64,000 nucleotides of DNA, taken from positions 1-64,000 of the forward strand of contig SUTX01000001.1 in NCBI GenBank assembly GCA_015152465.1, given 5' to 3'. The position numbers were made by a program, and so were the translations under genes. Below, piece after piece: positions 20,218-29,951 of the stretch. How positions within the stretch are numbered: position 1 is the first letter of the stretch; the number at the start of each line of letters is the position of its first letter. Source of the DNA: Cyanobacteria bacterium SIG31 (lineage in GTDB: Bacteria > Cyanobacteriota > Vampirovibrionia > Gastranaerophilales > Gastranaerophilaceae). Below the pieces are notes generated by a model. That model was not told the DNA's origin and did not search any database. It saw only the letters and a program-made list of their open reading frames with translations.

Positions 20218-20406
20218 TTAGCTTAACAGCTCAGTAAGAAGAGTTGCGTTTTCTTCTGCTTTCAAATTGCTGGAAATTTTATTTCTTTTGATATAAACGC
20301 GTAAAGCTTCACGGATAAGTTCGCTTCTTGTTCTTTGTTCAGATGAAGCAATATCGTCTACTTTGTTAAGAAAATCGTTAGACATTGAAATTAAGACTCT
20401 AGCCAT
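20218..20406 (-). CDS. Ribbon-helix-helix (CopG family) DNA-binding protein
   Basis: MARVLISMSNDFLNKVDDIASSEQRTRSELIREALRVYIKR. Confidence 0.85.
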   Translation of the reverse strand: MARVLISMSNDFLNKVDDIASSEQRTRSELIREALRVYIKRNKISSNLKAEENATLLTELLS

Positions 20407-20490
20407 ATACCCTCCGTTTCTTCTTATTATATCATATTAAGACCTTATTACAAGAGTATATCTTAAATATATTTTACAATTTTATGAAGC

Positions 20491-20574
20491 TTCCCCCACC
20501 TAGTCTCCCCCGAGCAGGGGGAGGAACTGTTGTTCCCCCCTCCGGCTTAGCCACCTCCCCCGAGCAGGGGGAGG
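20491..20574. repeat. GC-rich palindromic dispersed repeat, two units
   Basis: CTCCCCCGAGCAGGGGGAG twice (20505-20523 and 20554-20574). Confidence 0.8.
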
Positions 20575-20578
20575 AATG

Positions 20579-20606
20579 AAAAAAGGCTCGCTTTTCAAGC
20601 GAGCCC
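20579..20606 (-). terminator. Rho-independent terminator for 20637..22685
   Basis: GGCTCGCTTGAAAAGCGAGCCTTTTTT on the minus strand. Confidence 0.85.
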
Positions 20607-20636
20607 TGTTGATATTGGTTAAAACTACCTTTATTA

Positions 20637-22685
20637 TTACATGTTTGCATAATATTTTAGTCGTTCAATGAATTTATTAACAAGAATTTTACTACTTATG
20701 AGACATTGATGATAATTCAAGCCCCATTCGTCATCAGTTATTACGACGATTCCACTTGCATCATCTTCAGTTTCTATACTTTTAATGAGACCCATTCTAT
20801 AGCCTACGTCTTCATTATTATTATCTCGACATTCATTTACTTGTAAATACTTAACACTTTTTAAATGTTGCGTGCCATCAGATGTACTAAGCTCAAGAAC
20901 GTTATTAACAGTGATTGTTTTCTTTTCGCCATAATTATCTTCTGCACCAGTATAACCACCGAGACACATAGCATTTATAACACTGCTATAGTAATTTTTC
21001 AAATCTTCAACTGCATGATCAACAGCGGTCTTATCATAGCCTTTATCTTTAAAAGACTCACCAAGTTCTGTGATAGTAGTATGTAAAGGTCCTAAAGCAT
21101 TTTCACTATCTTTTGCACGTAAAGCAGATTTCCAGCCGTTACACCAGCTGCCAATTGGCTTGTATTGACCTTCTATGAATAATGCATCTTCTATTTCTAA
21201 GTTTTCAACTCTATCATCGTCGTCGAAGATTTTTTCCACAGAATCTTTATCGGTGAAGTCATACATTTTATTTATTTTTTCAATAGGTCCGTCTGTAGGT
21301 ATTGTTAAAGCACCTTTCTCGTCAGCTTTGTACCATTGACCATTTTTTAGTAAGTATCTTTCTTGATCCTTACTAACAATTTGCGCTTTAGTGCCGTCTG
21401 AATTGGTTGCATCAGATGAATCACTAACAGTGTATCCGTGTCCTTCCAATTTGTTTTTCATATCTTCTTCAATACCACCATTGACGGTACCAGCGCCAGC
21501 TCCTGCACCAGCACTTGCACCAGCACCAGCACTTGCACCAGCGCCTGCACCTGTATCAGCCGGTGCATATTTTTTTGCATCTACTTCAATGCCTTCTTTT
21601 TTAAGATCTTCAACAACTTTATTCAAGAATATGTTTTTAGGTGTTGCTTCGCTGTAGTATTTTTGAACTTTTGTATCTGCAATAACTGCAAGTGCAATTC
21701 TTGTTAGTTTGTATAAGTTATCAAATTTAGTTGAATTAATTGATGTGGTTGTGTCTAGTGCCTTTATAGCAGCATTTAAGTCTTTTTTCAAATTTTCAGG
21801 TAAATCTTTATCTTCTGACACATCTGTTGCTTTATTTTTTAATTCGCCTGCAATTTTAGTAATCTTTTCTTTTACTTTATCAGATGAAGAGTCCATTGCC
21901 TTTATTAAAGACTTGCCTTTATTTAGTTGATGCCAAGCACTAATGACATTTAAAACTGGATATGTACCATCTTTTGTCACGCCATTGGCAAGTATTAAAG
22001 AATCAGGGTCTGCTTTTTTATTATTGATGTTATCGACAAAATTTACAATGTTATCCTCTACCGCTTTAACATCTTCAAGGCAAAGATCTTTGTATAAAGT
22101 TTTTATATCGGTGCCTTTTTTGTCCATATCATATGCGCCATCGTCTAAAAGAACAGTTTGTATTTGTTCAAGATTTGAATTGCACATTTCTTGGAATTCT
22201 TTTAGTAGAGTTTCATATTTTTCTTTTGGAGTCTTTTTACTGTCTTGATGATAAATAGCATTTGCTAAATCAGTACAGCTAATATCGTCTTCTTTCAAAG
22301 CACTTTCTAGAGCTTTTGCAAGAGGTAATAATCTGTTGAACTTAGTTCTGAATTCATCATCTTCGCCTTTGTTTCCTGAAGAAGTGCCATTGTTGCCAGG
22401 AGTTGTAGGGGTGAACCAAGGTGACATTGGGAATCCGTTCATACCACAGCCCCAGTTGTTCATACCACAATTCCAGCCACCGCCAAAACCAAACATTTGT
22501 TGGTTTGCTTGCCATGCTGCTTGTCCTAGTGCAAAGTAAGGATTGAAGCTTCCAAAATTTGGAACGCTCGGCATATATAATGATGGTTCTACGCTCATTC
22601 GCATGCCAATATGTTCATTATATAAGTATCCAGAGCTTACATAGTCTCCAGTTACCCAGCCAGCATTAAATAGTGGACCGCACAT
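20637..22685 (-). CDS. Large hypothetical protein with Met/Gly/Trp-rich N-terminus and Gly-Ala-Ser repeat linker
   Basis: 682 aa ORF; GAGAGASAGAGASAGAGAGAG linker; own terminator. Confidence 0.7.
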   Translation of the reverse strand: MCGPLFNAGWVTGDYVSSGYLYNEHIGMRMSVEPSLYMPSVPNFGSFNPYFALGQAAWQANQQMFGFGGGWNCGMNNWGCGMNGFPMSPWFTPTTPGNNGTSSGNKGEDDEFRTKFNRLLPLAKALESALKEDDISCTDLANAIYHQDSKKTPKEKYETLLKEFQEMCNSNLEQIQTVLLDDGAYDMDKKGTDIKTLYKDLCLEDVKAVEDNIVNFVDNINNKKADPDSLILANGVTKDGTYPVLNVISAWHQLNKGKSLIKAMDSSSDKVKEKITKIAGELKNKATDVSEDKDLPENLKKDLNAAIKALDTTTSINSTKFDNLYKLTRIALAVIADTKVQKYYSEATPKNIFLNKVVEDLKKEGIEVDAKKYAPADTGAGAGASAGAGASAGAGAGAGTVNGGIEEDMKNKLEGHGYTVSDSSDATNSDGTKAQIVSKDQERYLLKNGQWYKADEKGALTIPTDGPIEKINKMYDFTDKDSVEKIFDDDDRVENLEIEDALFIEGQYKPIGSWCNGWKSALRAKDSENALGPLHTTITELGESFKDKGYDKTAVDHAVEDLKNYYSSVINAMCLGGYTGAEDNYGEKKTITVNNVLELSTSDGTQHLKSVKYLQVNECRDNNNEDVGYRMGLIKSIETEDDASGIVVITDDEWGLNYHQCLISSKILVNKFIERLKYYANM

Positions 22686-22835
22686 AGTATTTTCTCCTAA
22701 TATTTTTCTCGTGTTATATATAAAAAGTATTTATGATTTGATAAATTGCCTTTTTTTAACATGCATGTTTACAAAACTTAACATGCTAGAATTCCATGCT
22801 GGCATGGGTTTGGGCATGATTGTGATGTCAATTCA

Positions 22836-23155
22836 CCCTCCCCTATTTTGGGAGGTATAGAATTGTGTAAAACTTTCCCTCTCCTGCAACATCCATTGAG
22901 TGGGAGAGGGTGCACGAAGGGCGGGTGAGGGAACAGGGTGGGGAGATAACCCGTAGGGCTGACTGTCGTCCTCAGACAATGTCTGGGGACCCAGCTTTTT
23001 GAGAGTTAAGTATAAGCTGGATTCCCGTGCAAAGCACGAGAATGACAGGAAGAGCTTCCCCCACCTAGCCTCCCCCGAGTAGGGGGAGGAACTTTTATTC
23101 CCCTCTCCTTACAGGAGAGGGGGTAGGGGTGAGGTGGCTACTCATAGGGTGGGGG
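22836..23155. repeat. Cluster of dispersed intergenic repeats
   Basis: ccctctcctgcaac...gggagagggtgcacgaagggcgggtgaggga; cagctt...agctggattcccgtgcaaagcacgagaatgacagg; ccccacctagcctcccccgagtagggggagg in succession. Confidence 0.75.
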
Positions 23156-23192
23156 AGTATATATTTTTTCTATCTTGTAGTAAAATATTGCT

Positions 23193-25229
23193 ATGAGAAA
23201 AAAGGTACTAGGGCTTGTTTGTATACTTGCATTATCGTCTGTATTAAATCAGTCAAGTTTTGCTGCGCCATCAGGTGCTTTTGTTCAGCATTATGATGCT
23301 GCACAAAATTTTCTCGCTCAAGGACAGTACTCTTCTGCTATCGTTGAGTTTAGAAAAGCTTTAAGAATAAATTATATGGATAATTCTGCAAGGATTGGTT
23401 TAATCAATTCTTATCTTGCTCGTGCGACATATTACGCAAATCAAGAAAAAAATTATGAGAAATCGGCTAATGATTTTAGAAGTGCTCTTTTTTACTTAAA
23501 AATGTTTCCAACAAAAGAGCAGGCAATTGCTAATTCAGCAAGTATGATTGCTTCTGCTAATGAAAATCTAAACCAATGTCTTCGGGTTGTAAGTTTTGAT
23601 AAGACGGCTTCAAATCGTTTTAAAAAAGCAGAAGAATTGCGTGCTATGGGAAATTTTTCAGCATCAGCATATGAATTTTCTCAAGCAGCACAAAATGAAA
23701 CTCTTGCAGGGAGTGCTAATTTGCACATTGCCGATTTGATGAAACTTTTAGGAAATGAACCACGCTCTGCTGATTATTACAAAATAGCACTTGATTTGAA
23801 GCCTGATGATAGTCTTTTGCGTATGAAATATGCAAGAACTCTTGATAAATTAGGACGTTATGATGATGCTGTTGCACAATATAATGCCGCTTTAACATAT
23901 AGTAAAGGCGATATGGAAGTTTTATATGCATTGGAAAGAATTTATCTCAAAAAGCTTGCAATGACGCCATCTGACGCAGAATTGAATGCTAACATCGGAG
24001 CTATTAAGCAGGCACAGGGCGATTTTGAAACGGCTTTGAGTTATTATGCAAAAGCTGAGCAGATTAATCCTAGTAATGTTAACACACGTTTGAACGTAGG
24101 AACTTTGTTCCAGCAAAAAAAAGAATACTTAAAAGCACTCAAATCTTATGATTCTGTACTTGCTTTATATCCAGATAATGTTCAAGCAAATTTATATAAA
24201 GCTCAAGCTTTATCGGAAATGGGAAATAAAAAAGAAGCATTAGAATTATATAAAAAAGTGCTTTCAATTGATCCTGCAAATGCTGTTGCAAAAGCAGAGA
24301 TTACTGGTGTAATGCAGGCTGCGATGTCTCCTCAAGAGTTTATTGCATATTTATCACAAAATGCAAATGATAAAACAATGCAAGCGACTTTATATGATTA
24401 TGCAGTAAAAATGCACAAAGATAGCAAGATGGATATTGCAATTTTAGCTTATAATTCAGTTATTAAAACAAATCCTGTGAATGTAGATGCTTATGTAAAT
24501 TTAGCTATTTGCTATGCATCTCAAAATGATTATAAAAATGCACAAAATATTTTAAATATTGCTAAGTCAAAGTTTCCTACAAATAATCTTGTTTTAAAGA
24601 CTTTGCAACAGGTTGAAAATGATTCTTTATCAACAATTTTGGCAGAAGCTTCAAAATTATATGAAACAAAAGATTATAAATCTGCATTACAAAAATATTT
24701 ATCAATTACACCTGCGACAGAAGATTCTTTGCTTGGTGTAGCAGCTTGTTATCAATCTTTGGATGCTTATGACAAAGCGATTGAATTTTATAAAAAAGCA
24801 GAGGGAATAAATGCTAAGAATGCAGAAATACCTTATTACATCGGGTATCTTTATTCCGAGCAACAAAAATGGGCTGAGGCGGAAGCTTATTTAAAAAAAT
24901 CTATAGTATTAAACCCAGAATCAGAGGCTAAAAATTTGTTGGCCTATGTTGTACAAAATACAGCACTTGCAGATTATAATGACGCCGTTAATATGTATGA
25001 AGAAAACAAGTTTGACTTAGCATTAGCAAAATTTAATCAAGTGATAAAAAAGCAATCTGACAATGCTTTTGCTTATTATTATAGAGGGTTGATTTTTGAC
25101 GAGCAGAAAAAATATAAATCGGCTATTGATGATTATAATAAATTTATGTCAGTCTATAAAAATGATGATGAGTATTCCCAATATATAAAAGCTCGGGTTG
25201 AGGAATTAAAGCCGTTTGTTGGGGGATAA
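23193..25229 (+). CDS. Secreted TPR-repeat protein
   Basis: Signal peptide then many TPRs (e.g. ANIGAIKQAQGDFETALSYYAKAEQINPSN). Confidence 0.9.
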   Translation: MRKKVLGLVCILALSSVLNQSSFAAPSGAFVQHYDAAQNFLAQGQYSSAIVEFRKALRINYMDNSARIGLINSYLARATYYANQEKNYEKSANDFRSALFYLKMFPTKEQAIANSASMIASANENLNQCLRVVSFDKTASNRFKKAEELRAMGNFSASAYEFSQAAQNETLAGSANLHIADLMKLLGNEPRSADYYKIALDLKPDDSLLRMKYARTLDKLGRYDDAVAQYNAALTYSKGDMEVLYALERIYLKKLAMTPSDAELNANIGAIKQAQGDFETALSYYAKAEQINPSNVNTRLNVGTLFQQKKEYLKALKSYDSVLALYPDNVQANLYKAQALSEMGNKKEALELYKKVLSIDPANAVAKAEITGVMQAAMSPQEFIAYLSQNANDKTMQATLYDYAVKMHKDSKMDIAILAYNSVIKTNPVNVDAYVNLAICYASQNDYKNAQNILNIAKSKFPTNNLVLKTLQQVENDSLSTILAEASKLYETKDYKSALQKYLSITPATEDSLLGVAACYQSLDAYDKAIEFYKKAEGINAKNAEIPYYIGYLYSEQQKWAEAEAYLKKSIVLNPESEAKNLLAYVVQNTALADYNDAVNMYEENKFDLALAKFNQVIKKQSDNAFAYYYRGLIFDEQKKYKSAIDDYNKFMSVYKNDDEYSQYIKARVEELKPFVGG

Positions 25230-26204
25230 GTGAAAGATTTAAAAGATTTAATAGCAAGTAAAGTTTCGCTTGCACCGATGGCTGGAATAACAGATTATGT
25301 TTTGCGTTCTTTAATTCGAGAACATTCATCGACTTGTCTTTTAACAACAGAGATGATAAGTTCAGAAGCTCTTACGCAAGTGAAAGATACGGATATTGTT
25401 GCAAGAGATGAAAATCACTCCCCAATTTCTTATCAGCTTAGTGGGCATAAGCCACAAATGATTGCTGATAGTGCTAAGTATTTGGAACGCTATGCTGATA
25501 TGATTGATATTAATATGGGATGTCCTGTTAATAAAGTTGTTAAAGGGACAGATGGTTGTGCTTTGATGCGTCACGTTGAACTTGCTGAAGAAATTGTACG
25601 CACAGTAAAATCACAAATATCGTTACCATTAAGTGTTAAGTTCAGGCTTGGTTATACTTTTGATGAACTAAACTACGTTGAATACGGTCAAAGAATGCAA
25701 AAAGCTGGGGCGGATTTCATAACGATTCATGGTAGAACACGTTCGCAAATGTACGGCGGGAAAGCTGATTGGAAGAAAATTTCAGAGTTGAAACGAAATG
25801 TTGATATCCCTGTTTTTGCAAATGGAGACGTTATATCTATAGAGACGGCTGAACAATGTTTGGAAGAATCTCAGGCTGACGGAATTGCGATTGGAAGAGG
25901 AGTTTTGGGAGATCCAACATTGATTGCAAGAGTAGAGGAATATTTTAAATCTGGAAAATATTTGCCTGCTCCAAATTTAGAAGAAAAAATTGAATATATG
26001 AAAAAGCTTTTATTGCGTGAAGTTGAGTTTCGAGGAGAAGATGTCGGAATCAAGTTCGTCCGCAAGTTTTATCCTTATTATGTAAATGGTTTTTCAGGCG
26101 CTTCTAGATGCAGAGGAGATTTGGTTTTGATGACAGATTTAAATAAAATTATTGAAACTTTGGATAAAATAGCTTTAAACTCTTCAAAAAATATGTTAGT
26201 ATAA
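25230..26204 (+). CDS. tRNA-dihydrouridine synthase (DusB-like)
   Basis: LAPMAGITDYVLRSLIREH, DINMGCPVNKVVKGTDGCALM, ITIHGRTRSQMYGGKADW; GTG start. Confidence 0.95.
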   Translation: MKDLKDLIASKVSLAPMAGITDYVLRSLIREHSSTCLLTTEMISSEALTQVKDTDIVARDENHSPISYQLSGHKPQMIADSAKYLERYADMIDINMGCPVNKVVKGTDGCALMRHVELAEEIVRTVKSQISLPLSVKFRLGYTFDELNYVEYGQRMQKAGADFITIHGRTRSQMYGGKADWKKISELKRNVDIPVFANGDVISIETAEQCLEESQADGIAIGRGVLGDPTLIARVEEYFKSGKYLPAPNLEEKIEYMKKLLLREVEFRGEDVGIKFVRKFYPYYVNGFSGASRCRGDLVLMTDLNKIIETLDKIALNSSKNMLV

Positions 26205-26228
26205 CATTATAATATTTAGGAGAGTAGC

Positions 26229-26945
26229 ATGAAAAAATCTGCATTTACGTTGTCAGAACTTATAGTTGCACTAGGTATTGTTGCTGTTATTTCTGCAATA
26301 ATAGCTCCGATGCTTGACAATATAATCCCTGATAAAAATAAACTAAAAGTGATTCAAAACTATAACACGATTAATGAGATTAACCAAAAGCTGTTGGGTG
26401 ATAATGGTTTATATCCGATAAAACAAGTTTTTGACAGTAATGGTAGATTTGTTATAGATGAATCTGTTTCAGGGCTTGCAAATACTGACAAACCGATCTT
26501 AGAATCTGATACAAAATATTCTGGTGACGGGAAATACCGTAATTTAGTTTTTGAGATGCTCGGAGTAGATTCTGATAAAATCGACGGAAAAAAGGCTACG
26601 ATGAATGATGGATCGGTTTGGGAAATAAGTGACAAAGCGGCTGTTACTTGGCACTACATCACTATTGATATTAACGGCGAAAAAAACGGTAAGAACTGCA
26701 GTTATGGTTTATTAACTGGCACTTATCCTAATATCTCTCAATGTGCAAAACCTGATGTTTTTAAATTTTCAGTAGATAAGGATGGAAATGTATATGGAGC
26801 AGATCCTCTTACAAGAGCTTATCTTTTAAATCCTACTGATATGCATAGTAAGAAAAAAGATTTTAAAAAAGCTAGTGAACTGCGGATAATTCAATCAGCT
26901 CAACCAGGCTTTGAATCACTAGAAGTTAGCCCTTTTATTCGCTAA
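26229..26945 (+). CDS. Prepilin/pseudopilin-like protein with type IV N-methylation signal
   Basis: MKKSAFTLSELIVALGIVAVISAIIAPML. Confidence 0.85.
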   Translation: MKKSAFTLSELIVALGIVAVISAIIAPMLDNIIPDKNKLKVIQNYNTINEINQKLLGDNGLYPIKQVFDSNGRFVIDESVSGLANTDKPILESDTKYSGDGKYRNLVFEMLGVDSDKIDGKKATMNDGSVWEISDKAAVTWHYITIDINGEKNGKNCSYGLLTGTYPNISQCAKPDVFKFSVDKDGNVYGADPLTRAYLLNPTDMHSKKKDFKKASELRIIQSAQPGFESLEVSPFIR

Positions 26946-27862
26946 TTTCTTAGGCCATTACCCCAGTCTCTGGCAAACATTTCACCTTTCCCCTCAGGCT
27001 TAACTTTGATTAGACGTAAAATGCCTGAGGCAGTTTTGACGTCAATACCGAGTTTTGAAATGTTTATAAAATCTCCTAGTGCTCCGTCATAGTTCTCATT
27101 CAAGACCTCTGTTTCTAGAACTTTTATGATTTTTCCTTGATATTCGAAAAAAGCACTAGGACATTTGTAAACTCCTCGAACTAGGTTATGAATTTCTTGA
27201 GCAGATTTGTTCCAGTCGATTTTGCACTCTTCTTTTTGTAATTTATCAGCAAAACAGACGCCGTCTTCACATTGTTTTGCTGGACATATTGTGCCATTAA
27301 CTAATCCAAGTAGTGTTTTTTCTAATAGGACTGGCGATTCGGATGAACATATCTCAAAAAGCTCGGAACAATTCATGTTTGGAGTGATTTCGATTGGGTG
27401 CGTCATACAAATATCACCGCAATCGAGCCCGAGCTCGGTAATCATTGTGCAGATTCCAGTTTCTCTATCGCCATTTATAATAGCACGTTGAATAGGGTTT
27501 GCGCCTCGATATTTTGGAAGAAGTGAAACATGTAAATTTATTGTTTCATATTTTGGAATATCCAAAACTTCTTGAGATAATATTTGTCCAAAAGCGAAAG
27601 TTACAAAAAAATCTGGGTTTAAAGATTTAAGAGCTTCAATTATTTCAGGTTCTTTTCTAATAGATTTAGGTTGAAAAACAGGAATATTATTTTCTAATGC
27701 AAAAACTTTAATTGGACTAGGAGTTAGTTTTTGTCCCCGTCCAGAGGGTTTATCTGGTTGAGTTACAACAGCAAGCACATTAAAATTATCTGATTTGTGC
27801 AGATAATCTAATGACTTTAGTCCTATATCTGGTGTACCGAAGAAAACAATATTTAGTGTCAT
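26942..27862 (-). CDS. fmt: Methionyl-tRNA formyltransferase
   Basis: VFFGTPDIGLKSLDYL, LHVSLLPKYRGANPIQRAI. Confidence 0.97.
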   Translation of the reverse strand: MTLNIVFFGTPDIGLKSLDYLHKSDNFNVLAVVTQPDKPSGRGQKLTPSPIKVFALENNIPVFQPKSIRKEPEIIEALKSLNPDFFVTFAFGQILSQEVLDIPKYETINLHVSLLPKYRGANPIQRAIINGDRETGICTMITELGLDCGDICMTHPIEITPNMNCSELFEICSSESPVLLEKTLLGLVNGTICPAKQCEDGVCFADKLQKEECKIDWNKSAQEIHNLVRGVYKCPSAFFEYQGKIIKVLETEVLNENYDGALGDFINISKLGIDVKTASGILRLIKVKPEGKGEMFARDWGNGLRN

Positions 27863-28450
27863 TTATTTTTGCTCAACTTCTTTAGCTTTTAGTTCATCAA
27901 TTTCTTTTGCTAGTTCTGGTTCATCTAGAAGTTTTTCTATTTGAAGAGGTGGTAGGTTATATTTCTTTAGAACTTCTTCCGCTTCAAATCGATTGATGGA
28001 GTGATCCACAAATAGAACTCCGTCTAGGTGATCAAATTCATGCTGGATGGCACGAGCAAGAAGTGAACCCTCTTTAGCTTCCATTACAAAAGAACGACCA
28101 TTTGAATCAAGAGCTTTTATCATTACGTTAGCATAACGTCTTACGTCTGTGTAAGCTTCAGGGAAGCTTAAACACCCCTCATGACTCACACAAGCCCCAG
28201 ATTTTTTAATTATTTTCGGGTTGATAAAAACAATTGGGTTTAGCGGCTCGTTTCCCGTAGAAACATCTATCACAAAAACTCTTACATTTTCACCAATCTG
28301 AGGTGCAGCAAGGCCAACTCCGTTTTGTGAATACATTGTATCAATTAAATCTTGTACAAGATTTTTTATTTTTTGCGAAACTTTATGAACCTCTTTAGAC
28401 GGTTGTCTTAAACTAGGTTCTCCATACTTTACAACTTTTCTTATAGACAT
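27863..28450 (-). CDS. def: Peptide deformylase
   Basis: GVGLAAPQIG, EGCLSFP, QHEFDHLDG motifs. Confidence 0.97.
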   Translation of the reverse strand: MSIRKVVKYGEPSLRQPSKEVHKVSQKIKNLVQDLIDTMYSQNGVGLAAPQIGENVRVFVIDVSTGNEPLNPIVFINPKIIKKSGACVSHEGCLSFPEAYTDVRRYANVMIKALDSNGRSFVMEAKEGSLLARAIQHEFDHLDGVLFVDHSINRFEAEEVLKKYNLPPLQIEKLLDEPELAKEIDELKAKEVEQK

Positions 28451-28487
28451 AAATACCTCACTTAGCTATATTGTAGCATAATTGTTT

Positions 28488-29951
28488 TTATTTATGTAGA
28501 GTCCAAATGCTTTTTTGGAATAGAACTAAGAATGGGATTAATTCTAAACGACCAATATACATATCAAGAATAATAATACATTTTGAAATTTCGTGTAATC
28601 CATCAAAACTTCCAAGTGGTCCAATAATTTTTCCCAAACCAGGTCCAATGTTTCCTAAAGCACTAACTGCGCTTGAAATACCAACTATTGTGTTTTGCTC
28701 AATTATTGCAATTGTAAAAGCTGAAATACCTAGAATTGCTATGTAAAAAGACACAAACATCAGTGTTTGATATAAAACATCTTTTGGAACAGAATATTTT
28801 CCAACTTTAATATTATAAACGGCTTTAGGGTGTAAAATTTTAGCCAATTCAGATTTCATAATTTTTGCAACTAGTAACCATCTTACAATCTTTATCCCAC
28901 CGCCAGCTGAGCTTGCGCAACTACCTGCTAGCATTGCAGTGAAAAGCAAAGCTTTTGAAGTATAATCCCAATTTGCAAAATCAACACTACAAAAACCCGT
29001 TGTAGATATAACAGAACAAATTTGGAAAAAAGAATGAGTTAAACTATTGGTTATATCGTAATGTGAATGAATGAAAAGTGATGTTGCAAGTAATAAAGCC
29101 AGCCCGATTACGATAGAAAAATATGTTCTAAATTCTTCATTTTTAAATAAAACTAGTGGGTTAAATTTTGACCAAGCTCTATATTGCAAGTTGTAACTTG
29201 CGCCTGCAAAAAACATAAAGAAGCATATTATCCATAATACTGAATTTGAGTATCCTATAACAGAATCTGCGTGTGGTGAAAAACCACCACCTGATACGGA
29301 AGAAAAAGCATGACAAATAGCGTTAAACCATTCTAAGCCATTAAGCTTTAATAAAATTATTTCTAACAAAGTCATTCCGAAATAAATTTTCCAAAGAGAT
29401 AGAGCTGTGCTTTTGATTCTTGGTGTTAATTTATCTTCTGTAGGTCCTGGAGCTTCAGCGAAGAACAATTGTCTTCCTGCAATAGCGAATTGTGGAAGAA
29501 TTGCAATGAATAATACGATGATTCCCATACCACCAAGCCATTGCGAAAATGAACGCCAAAAGAATAAAGTTTTTGGATAATCAAAGTGGGTAAAAACTGT
29601 TGCTCCTGTTGCTGTAATACCTGAAGTTGCCTCAAAAAGAGCATTTATAGGAGAAACTCCAAAGAAAAGATATGGAATCATTGCAAATAAACCTGCAAAT
29701 ATCCAAGAAAAAGTTACAACACAAAGACCCTCGCTTTTTTTGATATCATTTACAGATTTTATTTGTTTTGCTCCAGGAATAATATTTTTTAAAGTTATAG
29801 AAAGCATAAGAGCTGAAGCTGTTGCAATAATAAAAGGTAGCACAGCTCCTGTTTCTCTAAAAATTAGAGCAGGAATAATAGGTATTAGTAGAACAAAGCT
29901 AAAATACATTATTGCAAGTGAAAAAGTGTATGCTAGATACGATAATCTCAT
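28488..29951 (-). CDS. TrkH/KtrB family potassium uptake protein
   Basis: SQWLGGMGIIVLFIAILP, GSCASSAGGGIKIVRWLL. Confidence 0.93.
   Translation of the reverse strand: MRLSYLAYTFSLAIMYFSFVLLIPIIPALIFRETGAVLPFIIATASALMLSITLKNIIPGAKQIKSVNDIKKSEGLCVVTFSWIFAGLFAMIPYLFFGVSPINALFEATSGITATGATVFTHFDYPKTLFFWRSFSQWLGGMGIIVLFIAILPQFAIAGRQLFFAEAPGPTEDKLTPRIKSTALSLWKIYFGMTLLEIILLKLNGLEWFNAICHAFSSVSGGGFSPHADSVIGYSNSVLWIICFFMFFAGASYNLQYRAWSKFNPLVLFKNEEFRTYFSIVIGLALLLATSLFIHSHYDITNSLTHSFFQICSVISTTGFCSVDFANWDYTSKALLFTAMLAGSCASSAGGGIKIVRWLLVAKIMKSELAKILHPKAVYNIKVGKYSVPKDVLYQTLMFVSFYIAILGISAFTIAIIEQNTIVGISSAVSALGNIGPGLGKIIGPLGSFDGLHEISKCIIILDMYIGRLELIPFLVLFQKSIWTLHK

Noticed and set aside
21489-21570. Short repeats suggestive of CRISPR or satellite
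   Set aside because: They are Gly-Ala-Ser codon repeats in the 682-aa ORF frame.
21391-22539. Several plus-strand ORFs (21391, 21438, 21709, 21943, 22336)
   Set aside because: Antisense shadows of the 20637..22685 gene.
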